Assembly: GCA_017621455.1 (NCBI GenBank) | Contig: JAGATC010000003.1 | Coordinates: 124,001-188,000 of the forward strand | Direction: 5' to 3' | Length of the DNA stretch: 64,000 nucleotides | From: Alistipes sp. | GTDB taxonomy: Bacteria > Bacteroidota > Bacteroidia > Bacteroidales > Rikenellaceae | Part shown: positions 54,207 to 63,405 of the stretch, piece after piece | Layout: each line of letters opens with the position of its first letter | Numbering within the stretch: position 1 is the stretch's first letter | Position numbers and translations under genes: made by a program | The notes under the pieces: model-generated | What the model saw: only the letters and a program-made list of their open reading frames with translations | Database searches by the model: none | What the model was told of the DNA's origin: nothing

Positions 54207-55058
54207 TTACGCCTCCTCGTGAGGTGTATTCACTTGTTCTGGCGTCTCCTCACAAGGCTCTACGGCAGGCGTCTGGTCAGCCACCACCTTATCACCACCT
54301 TCACGGCCCTGCTTTACGAAGTATCGAACGATGATTACTGCACTTGCAATAAATATAATCGCCGAAACAACGTAGAGTACAATGGTCAAATTAAGGCTAC
54401 CGATAATCTGACGTAGTGGCACTCCTTGATACGATAAAACGAGCAATGCATAGGCTATTGCATTGTTGCACATGTGGAGAAGTATAGGGGTGATTATCGA
54501 ACGTTTCAGTAGATAGAAATAGCTAAAGATAACACCTACTAACAGTGCCTCAATCATTACAATAGGATTCAGGTGCACAACACCAAATGCGAGTGCCGAA
54601 AGTGAGGCAGAAAGCAAAGGTGAGGCATTACGTTGCAACGTATTATACAGTCGTCCACGGAAGATAAGCTCCTCGAAAATTGGAGCAAGCACCACGATGG
54701 TTATTAGCGTACATGGACCATTATGGAATACTCGGTCATCGGCAGGTAGTATGGTGCTAAGCGGAGCCAACACCACCGACAAGGCAATGAGCAGAACAAC
54801 ACCTGCAAGTACTGCAACGGGGTCGAAACCACTCCACTTTGCCTCGATGGGAGTGATACTCTTAAAAGCAACACGTTCAAAGATTGTCACCGCCACAAAG
54901 GCGAATCCCATCGACAGCAAATAGTTAAGCATAAAGAGCTCGTCACTATAAGCGTTAAACCCTAAAAGACCGATAACAACGCCCACAAATAGCTGTGTTA
55001 CGAGAAATACTATCAGGAACATCAGCAGGTAGATTATACTCTTTATGAATCGTCTCAT
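54207..55058 (-). CDS. CPBP-family intramembrane metalloprotease
   Basis: 283 aa with about seven to eight membrane helices. CPBP/Abi motifs: EELIFRGRLY (EExxxR, near residue 128) and FGVVHLNP (FxxxH, about 158). It cleaves membrane proteins or prenyl-modified targets, or confers bacteriocin immunity in some bacteria; substrate unknown. The acidic/Gln-rich C-terminal tail is cytoplasmic. Convergent with ABC-F, one base apart, with no visible terminator. Confidence 0.9.
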   Translation of the reverse strand: MRRFIKSIIYLLMFLIVFLVTQLFVGVVIGLLGFNAYSDELFMLNYLLSMGFAFVAVTIFERVAFKSITPIEAKWSGFDPVAVLAGVVLLIALSVVLAPLSTILPADDRVFHNGPCTLITIVVLAPIFEELIFRGRLYNTLQRNASPLLSASLSALAFGVVHLNPIVMIEALLVGVIFSYFYLLKRSIITPILLHMCNNAIAYALLVLSYQGVPLRQIIGSLNLTIVLYVVSAIIFIASAVIIVRYFVKQGREGGDKVVADQTPAVEPCEETPEQVNTPHEEA

Positions 55059-55150
55059 ATTCTATTTTTCAGTTTTATAAATCTTAATGTCGATACGCCA
55101 ACCAGCTCACTGCTACGACTATCCGCATTATGCTGGAGACAAAAATCAAA

Positions 55151-55158
55151 CAAAGATA
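55151..55158 (-). promoter_or_regulatory. Promoter of the CPBP gene
   Basis: TATCTTTG on the minus strand, 92 nt before the start. Confidence 0.55.
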
Positions 55159-55201
55159 CATATTTTTTGAAAAACGGCGTGGTAAATACGATAAATTTTA
55201 C

Positions 55202-55209
55202 TATTTTTG
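55202..55209 (+). promoter_or_regulatory. Promoter of the parA operon
   Basis: TATTTTTG, 38 nt before parA; a weaker match with no -33 at ideal spacing. Confidence 0.5.
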
Positions 55210-55247
55210 TCCGATTATTTTTATTTGTATATAACCGAGTGATATAA

Positions 55248-56018
55248 ATGGCAAAAGTAGTTGCATTAGCAAACCAGAAAGGTGGTGTTGGAAAGACCAC
55301 CACAGCTATAAACCTCGCTGCATCCGTAGCGCTCTTAGGCAAGAAAGTTCTGCTTATCGATGCCGACCCACAGGCCAATGCCACGTCGGGTTTGGGCTTC
55401 GACATCAACCTTCCAGGCATCTATGAGTGTATCGTTGGCGAGGCAGAGGCTCGCGACGTTGTGCAGCACTCGGCAGATATTAAAAAGCTATGGTTGCTAC
55501 CCTCGTCGATAAACCTTGTGGCAGCAGATACCGAGCTTGCAACAATGGAGGATGCCCACCACATCGTAAAAGGCATTGTGGACCCGGTACGCGATAGCTA
55601 CGACTACATCTTCATCGACTGCTCACCATCACTTGGATTCACCACAGTGAATATCCTCACAGCAGCCGACTCGGTATTAGTACCAGTGCAGTGCGAATAC
55701 TTGGCATTGGAGGGTCTGAGCAAGTTGCTCAACACCATCAAAATGGTCAAGAGCCGCCTTAACCCCTCATTAGCCATCGAGGGCTTTGTGCTGACGATGT
55801 ATATGCGCAATAAGTTAAACAATCAGGTTGTGGGCGAGGTGCGCGAGCATTTCGGCAAGCTCACCTACGAGACTATCATCCAGCGCAACATCCGTCTGGG
55901 CGAGGCCCCATCACATGGCAAGCCCATCATGCTCTATGATGCCTCAGCAACAGGTGCAGTAAACTACCTTAACCTTGCACGAGAGTTCATCAAGCGCAAC
56001 CGTAAACCAAGAGAGTAA
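55248..56018 (+). CDS. parA: Chromosome-partitioning ATPase ParA
   Basis: A 256-aa Soj/ParA protein. Deviant Walker A NQKGGVGKTT (about 9-18), IDADPQANATSG (Walker A'-like), FIDCSPSLGF (Walker B). Segregates the origin region with ParB by ATP-dependent DNA binding. The genes here run parA-parB-DUF5683-mltD-mnmE; parAB near mnmE is typical of the oriC-proximal region in many bacteria, so this window may be near the origin (inference). Confidence 0.97.
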   Translation: MAKVVALANQKGGVGKTTTAINLAASVALLGKKVLLIDADPQANATSGLGFDINLPGIYECIVGEAEARDVVQHSADIKKLWLLPSSINLVAADTELATMEDAHHIVKGIVDPVRDSYDYIFIDCSPSLGFTTVNILTAADSVLVPVQCEYLALEGLSKLLNTIKMVKSRLNPSLAIEGFVLTMYMRNKLNNQVVGEVREHFGKLTYETIIQRNIRLGEAPSHGKPIMLYDASATGAVNYLNLAREFIKRNRKPRE

Positions 56019-56029
56019 AACAACGATAT

Positions 56030-56914
56030 ATGACAGCACAGCGAAAGAGAGGATTGGGCCGTGGCCTCGATGCCCTTTTTGGTCCTACGAATCCCACACA
56101 GCAGTCTACCCCCATGTCAGAGATGGCTGAGGTGGCCATTGCAGATATTTTCCCGAACCCACTACAGCCACGCCACGACTTCGACGATGAGGCTCTTAGT
56201 GAGCTCTCGGCATCTATCGCCAATCTGGGCGTAATACAGCCCATTACGTTGCGTCGCCGAGAGGATGGCAAATACACCATCATTAGCGGTGAGCGTCGCT
56301 GGCGTGCCTCACAGATGGCAGGCTTAGAGACTCTTCCTGCCTACATCCGCGAGGTAGACGACGAAGACCTCCATGCCATGGCTCTCGTCGAAAACATACA
56401 GCGCGAGGATCTTAACGCCATAGAGATAGCCCTCGGCATGCAGCGCCTTATCGAGGAGTGCGGCCTTACACAGGAGGCTATGGCCGAGAAAGTGGGCAAG
56501 AAGCGCTCTACCGTATCGAACTATATGCGCCTGTTGGGTCAGCCATCCGAGGTGCAATTGGCACTTAAGGAGGGCGTCATCAGCATGGGTCACGCCAAGG
56601 CTATAGCAGCCTTAGAACCATCGTTGCAGATTAAGGCTATGAAGCGCTGTGTGAAGCGTGGTCTTTCGGTACGTCAGGCTGAGGATTTGGCACGCAAGAT
56701 GACCACGGAGCGCATCACAGAGAGCGAGGTTGAGGAGTATCCCGAGTCATACTCTAAGTTAGTTGACGAGTTGGAGCGTCTCTTCTCGGAAAACATATCT
56801 ATTAAGCGCACAAAGAGTGGCTCGAGTAAGATTACTATCGAGTGTACCAACGACGAGGAGGTAGATAGGCTTATCGATAAGTTGCACAAAATAAATTGTA
56901 GCACGCAGCGTTAG
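56030..56914 (+). CDS. parB: Chromosome-partitioning protein ParB
   Basis: 294 aa. N-terminal RGLGRGLDALFG (ParA-interacting), NPLQPRHDFDDEALSELSAS (two blocks), CTP/parS-binding motif GERRWRASQ (about 87-95), helix-turn-helix (LTQEAMAEKVGKKRSTVSNYM, about 145-166 in parts), and a C-terminal dimerisation segment. Binds parS and spreads as a CTP-dependent clamp. Start 12 nt after parA. No parS sequence was identified by eye. Confidence 0.97.
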   Translation: MTAQRKRGLGRGLDALFGPTNPTQQSTPMSEMAEVAIADIFPNPLQPRHDFDDEALSELSASIANLGVIQPITLRRREDGKYTIISGERRWRASQMAGLETLPAYIREVDDEDLHAMALVENIQREDLNAIEIALGMQRLIEECGLTQEAMAEKVGKKRSTVSNYMRLLGQPSEVQLALKEGVISMGHAKAIAALEPSLQIKAMKRCVKRGLSVRQAEDLARKMTTERITESEVEEYPESYSKLVDELERLFSENISIKRTKSGSSKITIECTNDEEVDRLIDKLHKINCSTQR

Positions 56915-56934
56915 GTAGAAGATAGACCATCAGC

Positions 56935-58170
56935 ATGAAACGAGGATTAGTCATAAGCATTTTAATGGCGGTGATTGCACTGTTTGCAGTCGCAGAGGGG
57001 GTCTCTGCCCAGGAGCTTAGTCGCGATAGACTACGAGGCAACGTGCGCACCATTAACAATGGCGGACTTGTCCCCATCGACTCAGCAGCATTGCTACGCG
57101 CACAGGCCGAGGCTGCGGCACGTCGCGACTCACTCTATTATCACCATCTCGACTCGATTGGTCGTCTTACAAACGAGCTCTACGACAACCTCGCTGACGA
57201 CTCTCGCGACTCGATACGTCGCGCGGTTGCTGAGACCCTTAAGCGCGACTCTATGGTACGTAGTCGTGGTGATAGCATCACAGCAGATGGTCGTCGTATT
57301 CGTCTGAATAAGAATGGTGAGCCTCGCAAGCCATTTATCAGCGACTCTATGGGATTATCGAAGATGTGTTGGTTGTCGCTCCCCCTACCTGGCTTCGGTC
57401 AAATCTACAATAAGCAGTATTGGAAATTAGGTGTTCTCTACCCTGTTGTCGGTGCATCTATAGGTATGTTTGCCTACGAAAACAAGCAGTTCAAGCCCTA
57501 CAAGCAGCAGTACGATCAGTATCTCATTGACCACGGCTACATGCGCACAAAGCAGCTCGACCAGATACAGACCAAGATGATTCAGCACAACACACGACGC
57601 CAAATCTATGCGGGTGTTGCCATTGCTACATACATCTACTTCATAGGCGATGCTGCGGTCAACTACTCGACAAACGAAGTGTCGCAGGTGAAGAAGGCGA
57701 CAACGCTCTCGACCATCTGTCCGGGTGCTGGCCAGATATACAACAAGAGCTATTGGCGCGTGCCCATCGTTATCGGTGGTTTGGCATCGACCATATATAC
57801 CATCGACTGGAACAACCGTGGCTACAAACGTTTCAAGACGGCATACACACTACTTGCCGACTATGAGAGCATCACCGACCCTGCTCTACGTAACGAGAAG
57901 TACCCTAACGGTGCCCCAGATGAGTTCCGTGGCGCCTATTCTACCACATTCCTCAAGAACCTAAAGGATAGCTATCGTCGTAACCGAGACCTATGTATTA
58001 TCCTCACCGCGGGTGTCTACATTCTTAACATTATCGACGCCCATGTGGATGCCCATCTGCAAGACTACGACATCTCGGACGACCTTACGATGAACCTCGA
58101 ACCATATTTCGACTACGCACCTGTGGGCTCGTCACCGCTCTTTGGAGTGAATATGAGCCTAACATTTTAA
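56935..58170 (+). CDS. DUF5683-domain protein
   Basis: 411 aa. Signal peptide ending VSAQE (about 1-25), an Arg/Asp-rich low-complexity segment (about 50-130, RRDSLYYHHLDSIGR), then the DUF5683 domain (about 138-370) with two near-copies of a membrane-type motif: PLPGFGQIYNKQYWKLGVLY and CPGAGQIYNKSYWRVPIV. It is Bacteroidota-specific and commonly lies between parB and mltD; function unknown. Start 21 nt after parB. Confidence 0.87.
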   Translation: MKRGLVISILMAVIALFAVAEGVSAQELSRDRLRGNVRTINNGGLVPIDSAALLRAQAEAAARRDSLYYHHLDSIGRLTNELYDNLADDSRDSIRRAVAETLKRDSMVRSRGDSITADGRRIRLNKNGEPRKPFISDSMGLSKMCWLSLPLPGFGQIYNKQYWKLGVLYPVVGASIGMFAYENKQFKPYKQQYDQYLIDHGYMRTKQLDQIQTKMIQHNTRRQIYAGVAIATYIYFIGDAAVNYSTNEVSQVKKATTLSTICPGAGQIYNKSYWRVPIVIGGLASTIYTIDWNNRGYKRFKTAYTLLADYESITDPALRNEKYPNGAPDEFRGAYSTTFLKNLKDSYRRNRDLCIILTAGVYILNIIDAHVDAHLQDYDISDDLTMNLEPYFDYAPVGSSPLFGVNMSLTF

Positions 58171-58194
58171 CTAGACAAAGTCAACATAATAGAG

Positions 58195-59610
58195 ATGAAG
58201 ATATTTTCGTTTAACACAAAGCTACTAACTCTCGTTGTGGCACTTCTGGTTGCAGCAAGTGCAGACAACTCACTATATGCGCAGCGCTCACGTCGCGGTG
58301 TGCAGAAGCGATACACCTCACCCGAGGAGATTCAGCGCCGCCAAGATAGCGTAAAATATAGGCTTAATGAGGATGTAGTACCCTATGGCGACAGCACCAA
58401 CACAGAGGTAGCTGACGAGCCACAACACGATAGCAACCGCCCTGCACAGATAGACTCTGTTATGGCCATGTGGCGAGCAAGTAATGCCAAGGAGTATTAT
58501 GACGACTACTTTGCCCAGTTCCAGACGTACAGCACTACGCTCAACGACTCGCTAAAATTTAATAGCACTGACTCGCTATATATCGCTCGCATGCAGGCGA
58601 TTATGACACCCGTACCTCTTACCTACAACTATGAGGTACGTGCAGCCATCGATCGTTTCTCGTCAGCGGCATACGCCAAGACCTTTAGCTATGCCTATTA
58701 CTACTTCCCCATTATTGAGGAGGAGTTCATAAACGCGGGCATTCCCATCGAGATACGCACTCTTGCAGTGGTAGAGTCGGGACTAAGTCCTCTGGCTAAG
58801 TCGGGCAAGGATGCTGTCGGCATCTGGCAGTTTATCCCATCCACAGGTAGGGAGTATGGTCTTGAGATAAACTCCATGGTCGACGAGCGTTGTAACCCAC
58901 GTCTGGCCTCACGTGCCGCAGCACAGTACTTCAAGCGCATGTATAATGTATACGGCGACTGGACCTTAGCCATTGCAGCATACAACTGTGGTCCTGGCCG
59001 CGTTAACAGAGCACTAAGCAACAGCGGTGTAAGTCTCGAGAATGCCGGTGAGCTCTTCTGGGACATCTACGAGTATCTACCCCACGAGACTCGCAACTAC
59101 GTGCCTCTTTATATGGGCGCAACCTACGCCTTTGCCTACCACGAGGCGCATGGCGTGAAGTTCCCCGAACCTCCCATGCCCTTAGCCGTGGATACGGTAA
59201 TGATACATCGCCCGCTACACCTTGAGCAGGTATCATCTACGCTCGACGTAGACCTCGAGGTACTAAAGATGCTCAACCCAGAGTATACGATGATGATTAT
59301 CCCCGCAACCACTAAGAGCTACCCTCTTACACTCCCCGTGGAGCTATTCACCGAGTTCTCACGCCGTAGCGAGGAGATATATGCTAAAGATAGCCTCTAC
59401 CTTAAGGAGTATGTCGTACATGCCAATATCGAAAAGAAGAAGCATGAGGCACCTCCCGCAACATACCACACCGTTAAGAAGGGTGAGACTCTAAGTGGCA
59501 TCGCCAGCAAGTATGGTTGCACCGTCAAGCAGCTTATGTCGTGGAATAACATCAAGAACGCCAACGCATTACGTATTGGCCAGCGACTAAGAGTTAGCCG
59601 CCCACAGTAG
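58195..59610 (+). CDS. mltD: Membrane-bound lytic transglycosylase D with LysM
   Basis: 471 aa. Signal peptide (about 1-29). SLT domain (about 170-320) with catalytic Glu in AVVESGLSPLAKSGKDAVGIWQF (in parts, near residue 190), AIAAYNCGPGRVNRAL and the ETRNYVP motif. One C-terminal LysM (about 424-468; YHTVKKGETLSGIASKYGCT...LRIGQRLRVS). Cleaves glycan strands to give 1,6-anhydroMurNAc, remodelling the wall. Start 25 nt after the DUF5683 gene. Confidence 0.95.
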   Translation: MKIFSFNTKLLTLVVALLVAASADNSLYAQRSRRGVQKRYTSPEEIQRRQDSVKYRLNEDVVPYGDSTNTEVADEPQHDSNRPAQIDSVMAMWRASNAKEYYDDYFAQFQTYSTTLNDSLKFNSTDSLYIARMQAIMTPVPLTYNYEVRAAIDRFSSAAYAKTFSYAYYYFPIIEEEFINAGIPIEIRTLAVVESGLSPLAKSGKDAVGIWQFIPSTGREYGLEINSMVDERCNPRLASRAAAQYFKRMYNVYGDWTLAIAAYNCGPGRVNRALSNSGVSLENAGELFWDIYEYLPHETRNYVPLYMGATYAFAYHEAHGVKFPEPPMPLAVDTVMIHRPLHLEQVSSTLDVDLEVLKMLNPEYTMMIIPATTKSYPLTLPVELFTEFSRRSEEIYAKDSLYLKEYVVHANIEKKKHEAPPATYHTVKKGETLSGIASKYGCTVKQLMSWNNIKNANALRIGQRLRVSRPQ

Positions 59611-59612
59611 TT

Positions 59613-60959
59613 ATGTATAACCACTTAGATACCAACACCACCATCGTAGCACCCGCCACAGCAGCGGGTGGTGCTGTTATGGTTGTGCGCCTAAGTGGCC
59701 CGAAGGCTATCGAGATTGCGGATAGGCTCTTTCGTGGTCGTCAGCGCTTGGCAGATGCAGATGGCTATACTCTGCACTATGGTCGCATTGTCGACACAGA
59801 TAACATAGTTGTTGACGATGTCGTTGTTGCCCTCTTCCGTGCCCCCCACTCCTATACAGGCGATGATACCGTCGAGATTACACTTCACGGCTCGGAATAT
59901 ATCACCTCGGAGGTGTTGCGTCTCGCCATCGACCAAGGGGCTGTGATGGCTATGCCTGGCGAGTTCACCCGCCGTGCTTTTCTCGCGGGCAAGATGGACC
60001 TTAGCCGCGCTGAGGCCGTGGCAGATATTATCGCCTCAGACTCCAAGTGGTCACACGCTGTAGCATCCACGCAGATGCGCGGAGGATATTCTGAGCGCTT
60101 GGCGACACTCCGCAACGAGCTTCTACGCCTCGCATCACTCCTTGAGCTTGAGCTCGACTTCTCGGAGGAGGATGTTGAGTTTGCCGACCGCACATCACTG
60201 CACACCACGCTCGATGATATAGCCTCACAGATAGATGCGCTCATATCATCTTTCACATTAGGTAACGCGCTGAAAAATGGTGTAAATGTGGCAATTATCG
60301 GCAGGCCTAATGTTGGTAAAAGTACCCTACTTAACTCACTCGTTGAGGAGGACCGCGCCATGGTATCGGATATTGCTGGCACCACCCGCGACACTATCGA
60401 GGCGACCACCACAATAGATGGTGTGCGCTACCGTTTTGTAGACACCGCGGGCATCCACACTACCGATGATAGGCTTGAGCAGATGGGCATCGACCGCACT
60501 CACCGTGCCATAGCAAACGCTGCGGTTATCCTACACCTCGCAGCGGCCGATAACCCCGAATTTGAGGAGGTAGACTATAGACCCGAGCAACACTATATCC
60601 GCGTTGTAAATAAGATTGATACTGCGACCGTTGCACACAATGATTCCGAGGTTGTCTATATCTCGGCTAAGAGCGGATTTGGCATCGACACGCTACGTAA
60701 TCGCCTTAGTGCCACTGTTGACACATCACAAATTGGCACTGGTAGCGTTGTAGTTTCGAATATGCGCCACTATGCGGCATTGCGCGAGGCATATAACGCC
60801 CTGATGTCAGCTCGTACAGCTATGGATATGGGTCTACCCTCCGACCTACTTAGTGAGGACATCCGCCAAGTTCTCCACCACCTTGGCGAGATCACCGGCG
60901 CCATCACCTCCGACGACATCCTCCAATCCATATTCTCCAAATTCTGCATCGGCAAGTAA
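59613..60959 (+). CDS. mnmE: tRNA modification GTPase MnmE
   Basis: 448 aa. With MnmG it adds the 5-(carboxymethyl)aminomethyl group to wobble U34. N-terminal folate-binding domain (VAPATAAGGAVMVVRLSG), embedded G domain with [18 protein letters not shown] and NKID, and the essential C-terminal CIGK (FSKFCIGK). Starts 2 nt after mltD. A terminator and then the mobile element lie directly downstream. Confidence 0.97.
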   Translation: MYNHLDTNTTIVAPATAAGGAVMVVRLSGPKAIEIADRLFRGRQRLADADGYTLHYGRIVDTDNIVVDDVVVALFRAPHSYTGDDTVEITLHGSEYITSEVLRLAIDQGAVMAMPGEFTRRAFLAGKMDLSRAEAVADIIASDSKWSHAVASTQMRGGYSERLATLRNELLRLASLLELELDFSEEDVEFADRTSLHTTLDDIASQIDALISSFTLGNALKNGVNVAIIGRPNVGKSTLLNSLVEEDRAMVSDIAGTTRDTIEATTTIDGVRYRFVDTAGIHTTDDRLEQMGIDRTHRAIANAAVILHLAAADNPEFEEVDYRPEQHYIRVVNKIDTATVAHNDSEVVYISAKSGFGIDTLRNRLSATVDTSQIGTGSVVVSNMRHYAALREAYNALMSARTAMDMGLPSDLLSEDIRQVLHHLGEITGAITSDDILQSIFSKFCIGK

Positions 60960-61002
60960 GTAGTTGATTATTAAATAGTTAAATCAATCATAAATGATTA
61001 AT

Positions 61003-61030
61003 ATAGCACTCTTTACGGGTGCTATTTTTG
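61003..61030 (+). terminator. Terminator after mnmE
   Basis: ATAGCAC (61003-61009) pairs with GTGCTAT (61019-61025), 9-nt loop, then TTTTG. Confidence 0.75.
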
Positions 61031-61082
61031 TTTGTGCAAGCATCGTTGTTAATCGTTGCTAAGCCTTTTTACGCCTGTTTTT

Positions 61083-61101
61083 GTACCTCCTGTGTACCTC
61101 G
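61083..61101. repeat. Direct repeat GTACCTC, possible attachment-site region
   Basis: GTACCTCC (61083-61090) and GTACCTCG (61094-61101), 11-bp period, in the gap between mnmE and the mobile-element genes. Such short repeats one turn apart are typical of integrase core or arm sites. The exact left junction cannot be set without the right end. Confidence 0.4.
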
Positions 61102-61209
61102 CCGCTTGAAATGCGATTTTTCGTTGGCGAGGTGATGGAAGAGTGTTACGCCATTTTACGGGAATTTACGGAGTTATACAAAAATATTGGTGAAATAAAG
61201 AGAAAAGAA

Positions 61210-62115
61210 ATGAGTAGCAACATTGACATTAAGCGAATTTGTGCGTGGTGTAAGCAAGAATTCATCGCACACAAGACAACAACGACCTGCTGTTCGCATC
61301 GCTGCGCTAACCTACTTTACAAACAAAGAAAGCGTGAAGCAGCCGTAAAAGCCAATAATCAGGTTGTCGAGAAAAATATCACAGAAAAGCCTATCGAGAA
61401 GATTAAGGAAAAACAATTCCTTACTATTACGGAGGCTGCGGTCTATCTTGGGGTAACTCGCCCTACACTCTATGGCTATCTAAGACGAGGAGAACTTAAA
61501 GCATCTCGTCTTGGGTATAAGTTCCTATTGCGAAAAGAGGATATTGATACGCTCTTTAATAATCCAGCAGAATTTAGAGTGCCAACAAGGGACAAACCAG
61601 CTATCACCGACTTCTACACCACAGCCGAGATTAAAGAGAAGTTTGGCGTTAAGGAGTCGTGGATATATGAGATTGCGAAGGAGCATAATATCCCTCGCAC
61701 ATTTAATCGTGGTAGAACCTATTGGAGCAAGAAACATATCGACTCCTACTTTGCCAAGAAAACTCCTGATGCGAGCATTACCGAGTGGTACAGCGTAGCG
61801 GAGTTGCAGGAGAAGTTCGGTATGACGCTATCGGCAATCTACACCTTTGTATATAAGAATGTAATTCCCAAGCGCAAGGAGGGTAAGATGGTCTATTACT
61901 CTAAAAAGCATTTCGATATAGCCAAAGGTATTGCCACACCCGAAGAGCCACAATACTACACCATACCCGAAGCAATGGAGAAATACAACCTCACTCGCGA
62001 CCAGCTCTACCACTATGTGAAGTACCACAATATCACTCGTATCAAGGTTGGCAAATACACCAAGATTCTGCGCTCCGAACTCGACAAGTTCTTTGAGCCA
62101 CCGAAGATTGAGTAA
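61210..62115 (+). CDS. Mobile-element DNA-binding protein: Zn-finger plus four excisionase-type HTH modules
   Basis: 301 aa from the ATG at 61210; a TTG at 61081 would add 43 residues with no support. The N-terminal Cys cluster (CAWCKQEF...TTCCSHRCANLLYKQ, about 10-40) looks like a zinc finger. Then four MerR/excisionase winged-helix units start with LTITEAAVYLGVTRPTLYGY, FYTTAEIKEKFGVKESWIYE, WYSVAELQEKFGMTLSAIYT and YYTIPEAMEKYNLTRDQLYH, about 55-60 residues apart from residue 69 to 298. It probably binds att or regulatory sites of the element and directs excision or integration together with the integrase 85 nt downstream. Confidence 0.82.
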   Translation: MSSNIDIKRICAWCKQEFIAHKTTTTCCSHRCANLLYKQRKREAAVKANNQVVEKNITEKPIEKIKEKQFLTITEAAVYLGVTRPTLYGYLRRGELKASRLGYKFLLRKEDIDTLFNNPAEFRVPTRDKPAITDFYTTAEIKEKFGVKESWIYEIAKEHNIPRTFNRGRTYWSKKHIDSYFAKKTPDASITEWYSVAELQEKFGMTLSAIYTFVYKNVIPKRKEGKMVYYSKKHFDIAKGIATPEEPQYYTIPEAMEKYNLTRDQLYHYVKYHNITRIKVGKYTKILRSELDKFFEPPKIE

Positions 62116-62123
62116 AGTTACTT

Positions 62124-62145
62124 GATGGTGATTGATACCACCATC
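62124..62145 (+). other. Hairpin between HTH protein and integrase genes
   Basis: GATGGTG (62124-62130) pairs with CACCATC (62139-62145), 8-nt loop, no T-tract. May be a processing site or protein-binding dyad. Confidence 0.35.
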
Positions 62146-62200
62146 GGAACACCAATTTAATTTGCAACAAAAAGTATAAACAATTAAAGTATAAATAGCT

Positions 62201-63307
62201 ATGACACTAACTTGCACAAATGTAACCCTGCGCCAAAAGGCGTTACGCAACGACCGTATCTCACTCTATTTGGATTACTACCCAGCAATCCGCAATCCTC
62301 ACACGATGAAGATGAGCCGACGAGAGTTCCTCGGCATCTACATCTATGCCAAGCCACGCAACGAGCTGCAACGGGTGTTCAACCAAGAGATGCTCAACAA
62401 GGCGGAGGCGATACGCTGTATTCGTGTGCAGTCGCTTATTAACGAGGAGTTTGGTTTCCTCGACAAGAACAAGCAGAAGGTTGATTTCCTTGCCTACTTC
62501 CGAGCAAAGGCACGCGAGCGATACGAAAAATGGGATTGCGTTTGCAACCACTTTGAGAAGTTCTGCGGTGGCAAATGTACTTTCGGAGACATTACCGTTG
62601 AGCTATGCGAAAAGTTCCGAGATTATCTGTTGAAATGCAAGCAGATACATCACCCCAACTCATATATCAGTCGAAATTCGGCAGCAGGATATTATTCCAC
62701 TTTCCGCGCCCTGTTGAAGATTGCCTATAAGGAGAAGATGCTGCGCGAAAACCTCAATGACTTTCTTGAAAAAATCGAGTGGAAAGAGGTTAAAAAGGAG
62801 TACCTGACACTTGACGAAGTAAAGCAACTTGCTGCCACACCTTGCCGTATTCCTGTGCTGAAACAAGCCTCGCTCTTTGCTTGTATGACAGGACTTCGCA
62901 TCAGCGACATACTCAAATTGCAATGGAGCGACTTTGAAATGGGTCCCGATCAAGGCTATTACATCCGCATTTGCACCAAGAAGACCGAGACCGAGGCAAC
63001 ACTCCCCATCAGCCACGAAGCGTTGGAACTATGCGGTGAATGGGGAAAAGGATTGGTGTTCAAAGGACTTACTCGCGCAATGACACACCACCCACTCAAA
63101 CAGTGGATTGCCGAGGCTGGGATTAAGAAGAAAATAACCTTCCACTGCTTCAGACACAGCTATGCGGTCATCCAAATATCTTTAGGCACAGATATTTACA
63201 CCGTATCGAAGATGCTGACGCATAAGAATGTTACCACCACGCAAATTTATGCCGACCTTGTAAACTCCAAGAAACGCGAAACCGCCAACAAGATTTCACT
63301 AAAGTAG
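62201..63307 (+). CDS. Tyrosine recombinase (integrase)
   Basis: 368 aa. N-terminal arm-binding and SAM-like core-binding regions (about 1-195). The catalytic domain holds Arg233 (GLRISDILKL), Lys261 (TKKTETEAT), His315/Arg318 (FHCFRHSYA), His341 (LTHKNVTT) and nucleophile Tyr350 (QIYADLVNSKK), the complete set. Integrates or excises the element, probably near the mnmE 3' side. Bacteroidota-type phage-integrase family with a roughly 200-residue N-terminal part. Its stop codon lies inside the first of three 22-bp-period repeats. Confidence 0.95.
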   Translation: MTLTCTNVTLRQKALRNDRISLYLDYYPAIRNPHTMKMSRREFLGIYIYAKPRNELQRVFNQEMLNKAEAIRCIRVQSLINEEFGFLDKNKQKVDFLAYFRAKARERYEKWDCVCNHFEKFCGGKCTFGDITVELCEKFRDYLLKCKQIHHPNSYISRNSAAGYYSTFRALLKIAYKEKMLRENLNDFLEKIEWKEVKKEYLTLDEVKQLAATPCRIPVLKQASLFACMTGLRISDILKLQWSDFEMGPDQGYYIRICTKKTETEATLPISHEALELCGEWGKGLVFKGLTRAMTHHPLKQWIAEAGIKKKITFHCFRHSYAVIQISLGTDIYTVSKMLTHKNVTTTQIYADLVNSKKRETANKISLK

Positions 63308-63360
63308 GGAGAAAACCGCTAAAAGGTAGGGTGAAAACTCTGGAAAAGTAGGGAGAAAAC
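63305..63360. repeat. Three direct repeats, 22-bp period, at the integrase 3' end
   Basis: TAGGGAGAAAAC (63305-63316), TAGGGTGAAAAC (63327-63338) and TAGGGAGAAAAC (63349-63360). The spacing is exactly 22 bp; the unit is flanked by AAAG-like bases each time. Candidate integrase arm-type sites or iterons for replication or transfer proteins. Not a CRISPR. Confidence 0.7.
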
Positions 63361-63405
63361 GCCATAATTACTATCTGCATCATTCAGCAATGAGTGGTGC
63401 AGATT

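Noticed and set aside
54100..54300. A terminator between the convergent ABC-F and CPBP genes
   Set aside because: No stable hairpin with a T-tract was found; the stop codons are separated by only one base.
63305..63360. A short CRISPR array
   Set aside because: Only three repeats with 12-bp cores and about 10-bp spacers, and no cas genes; direct binding-site repeats fit better.
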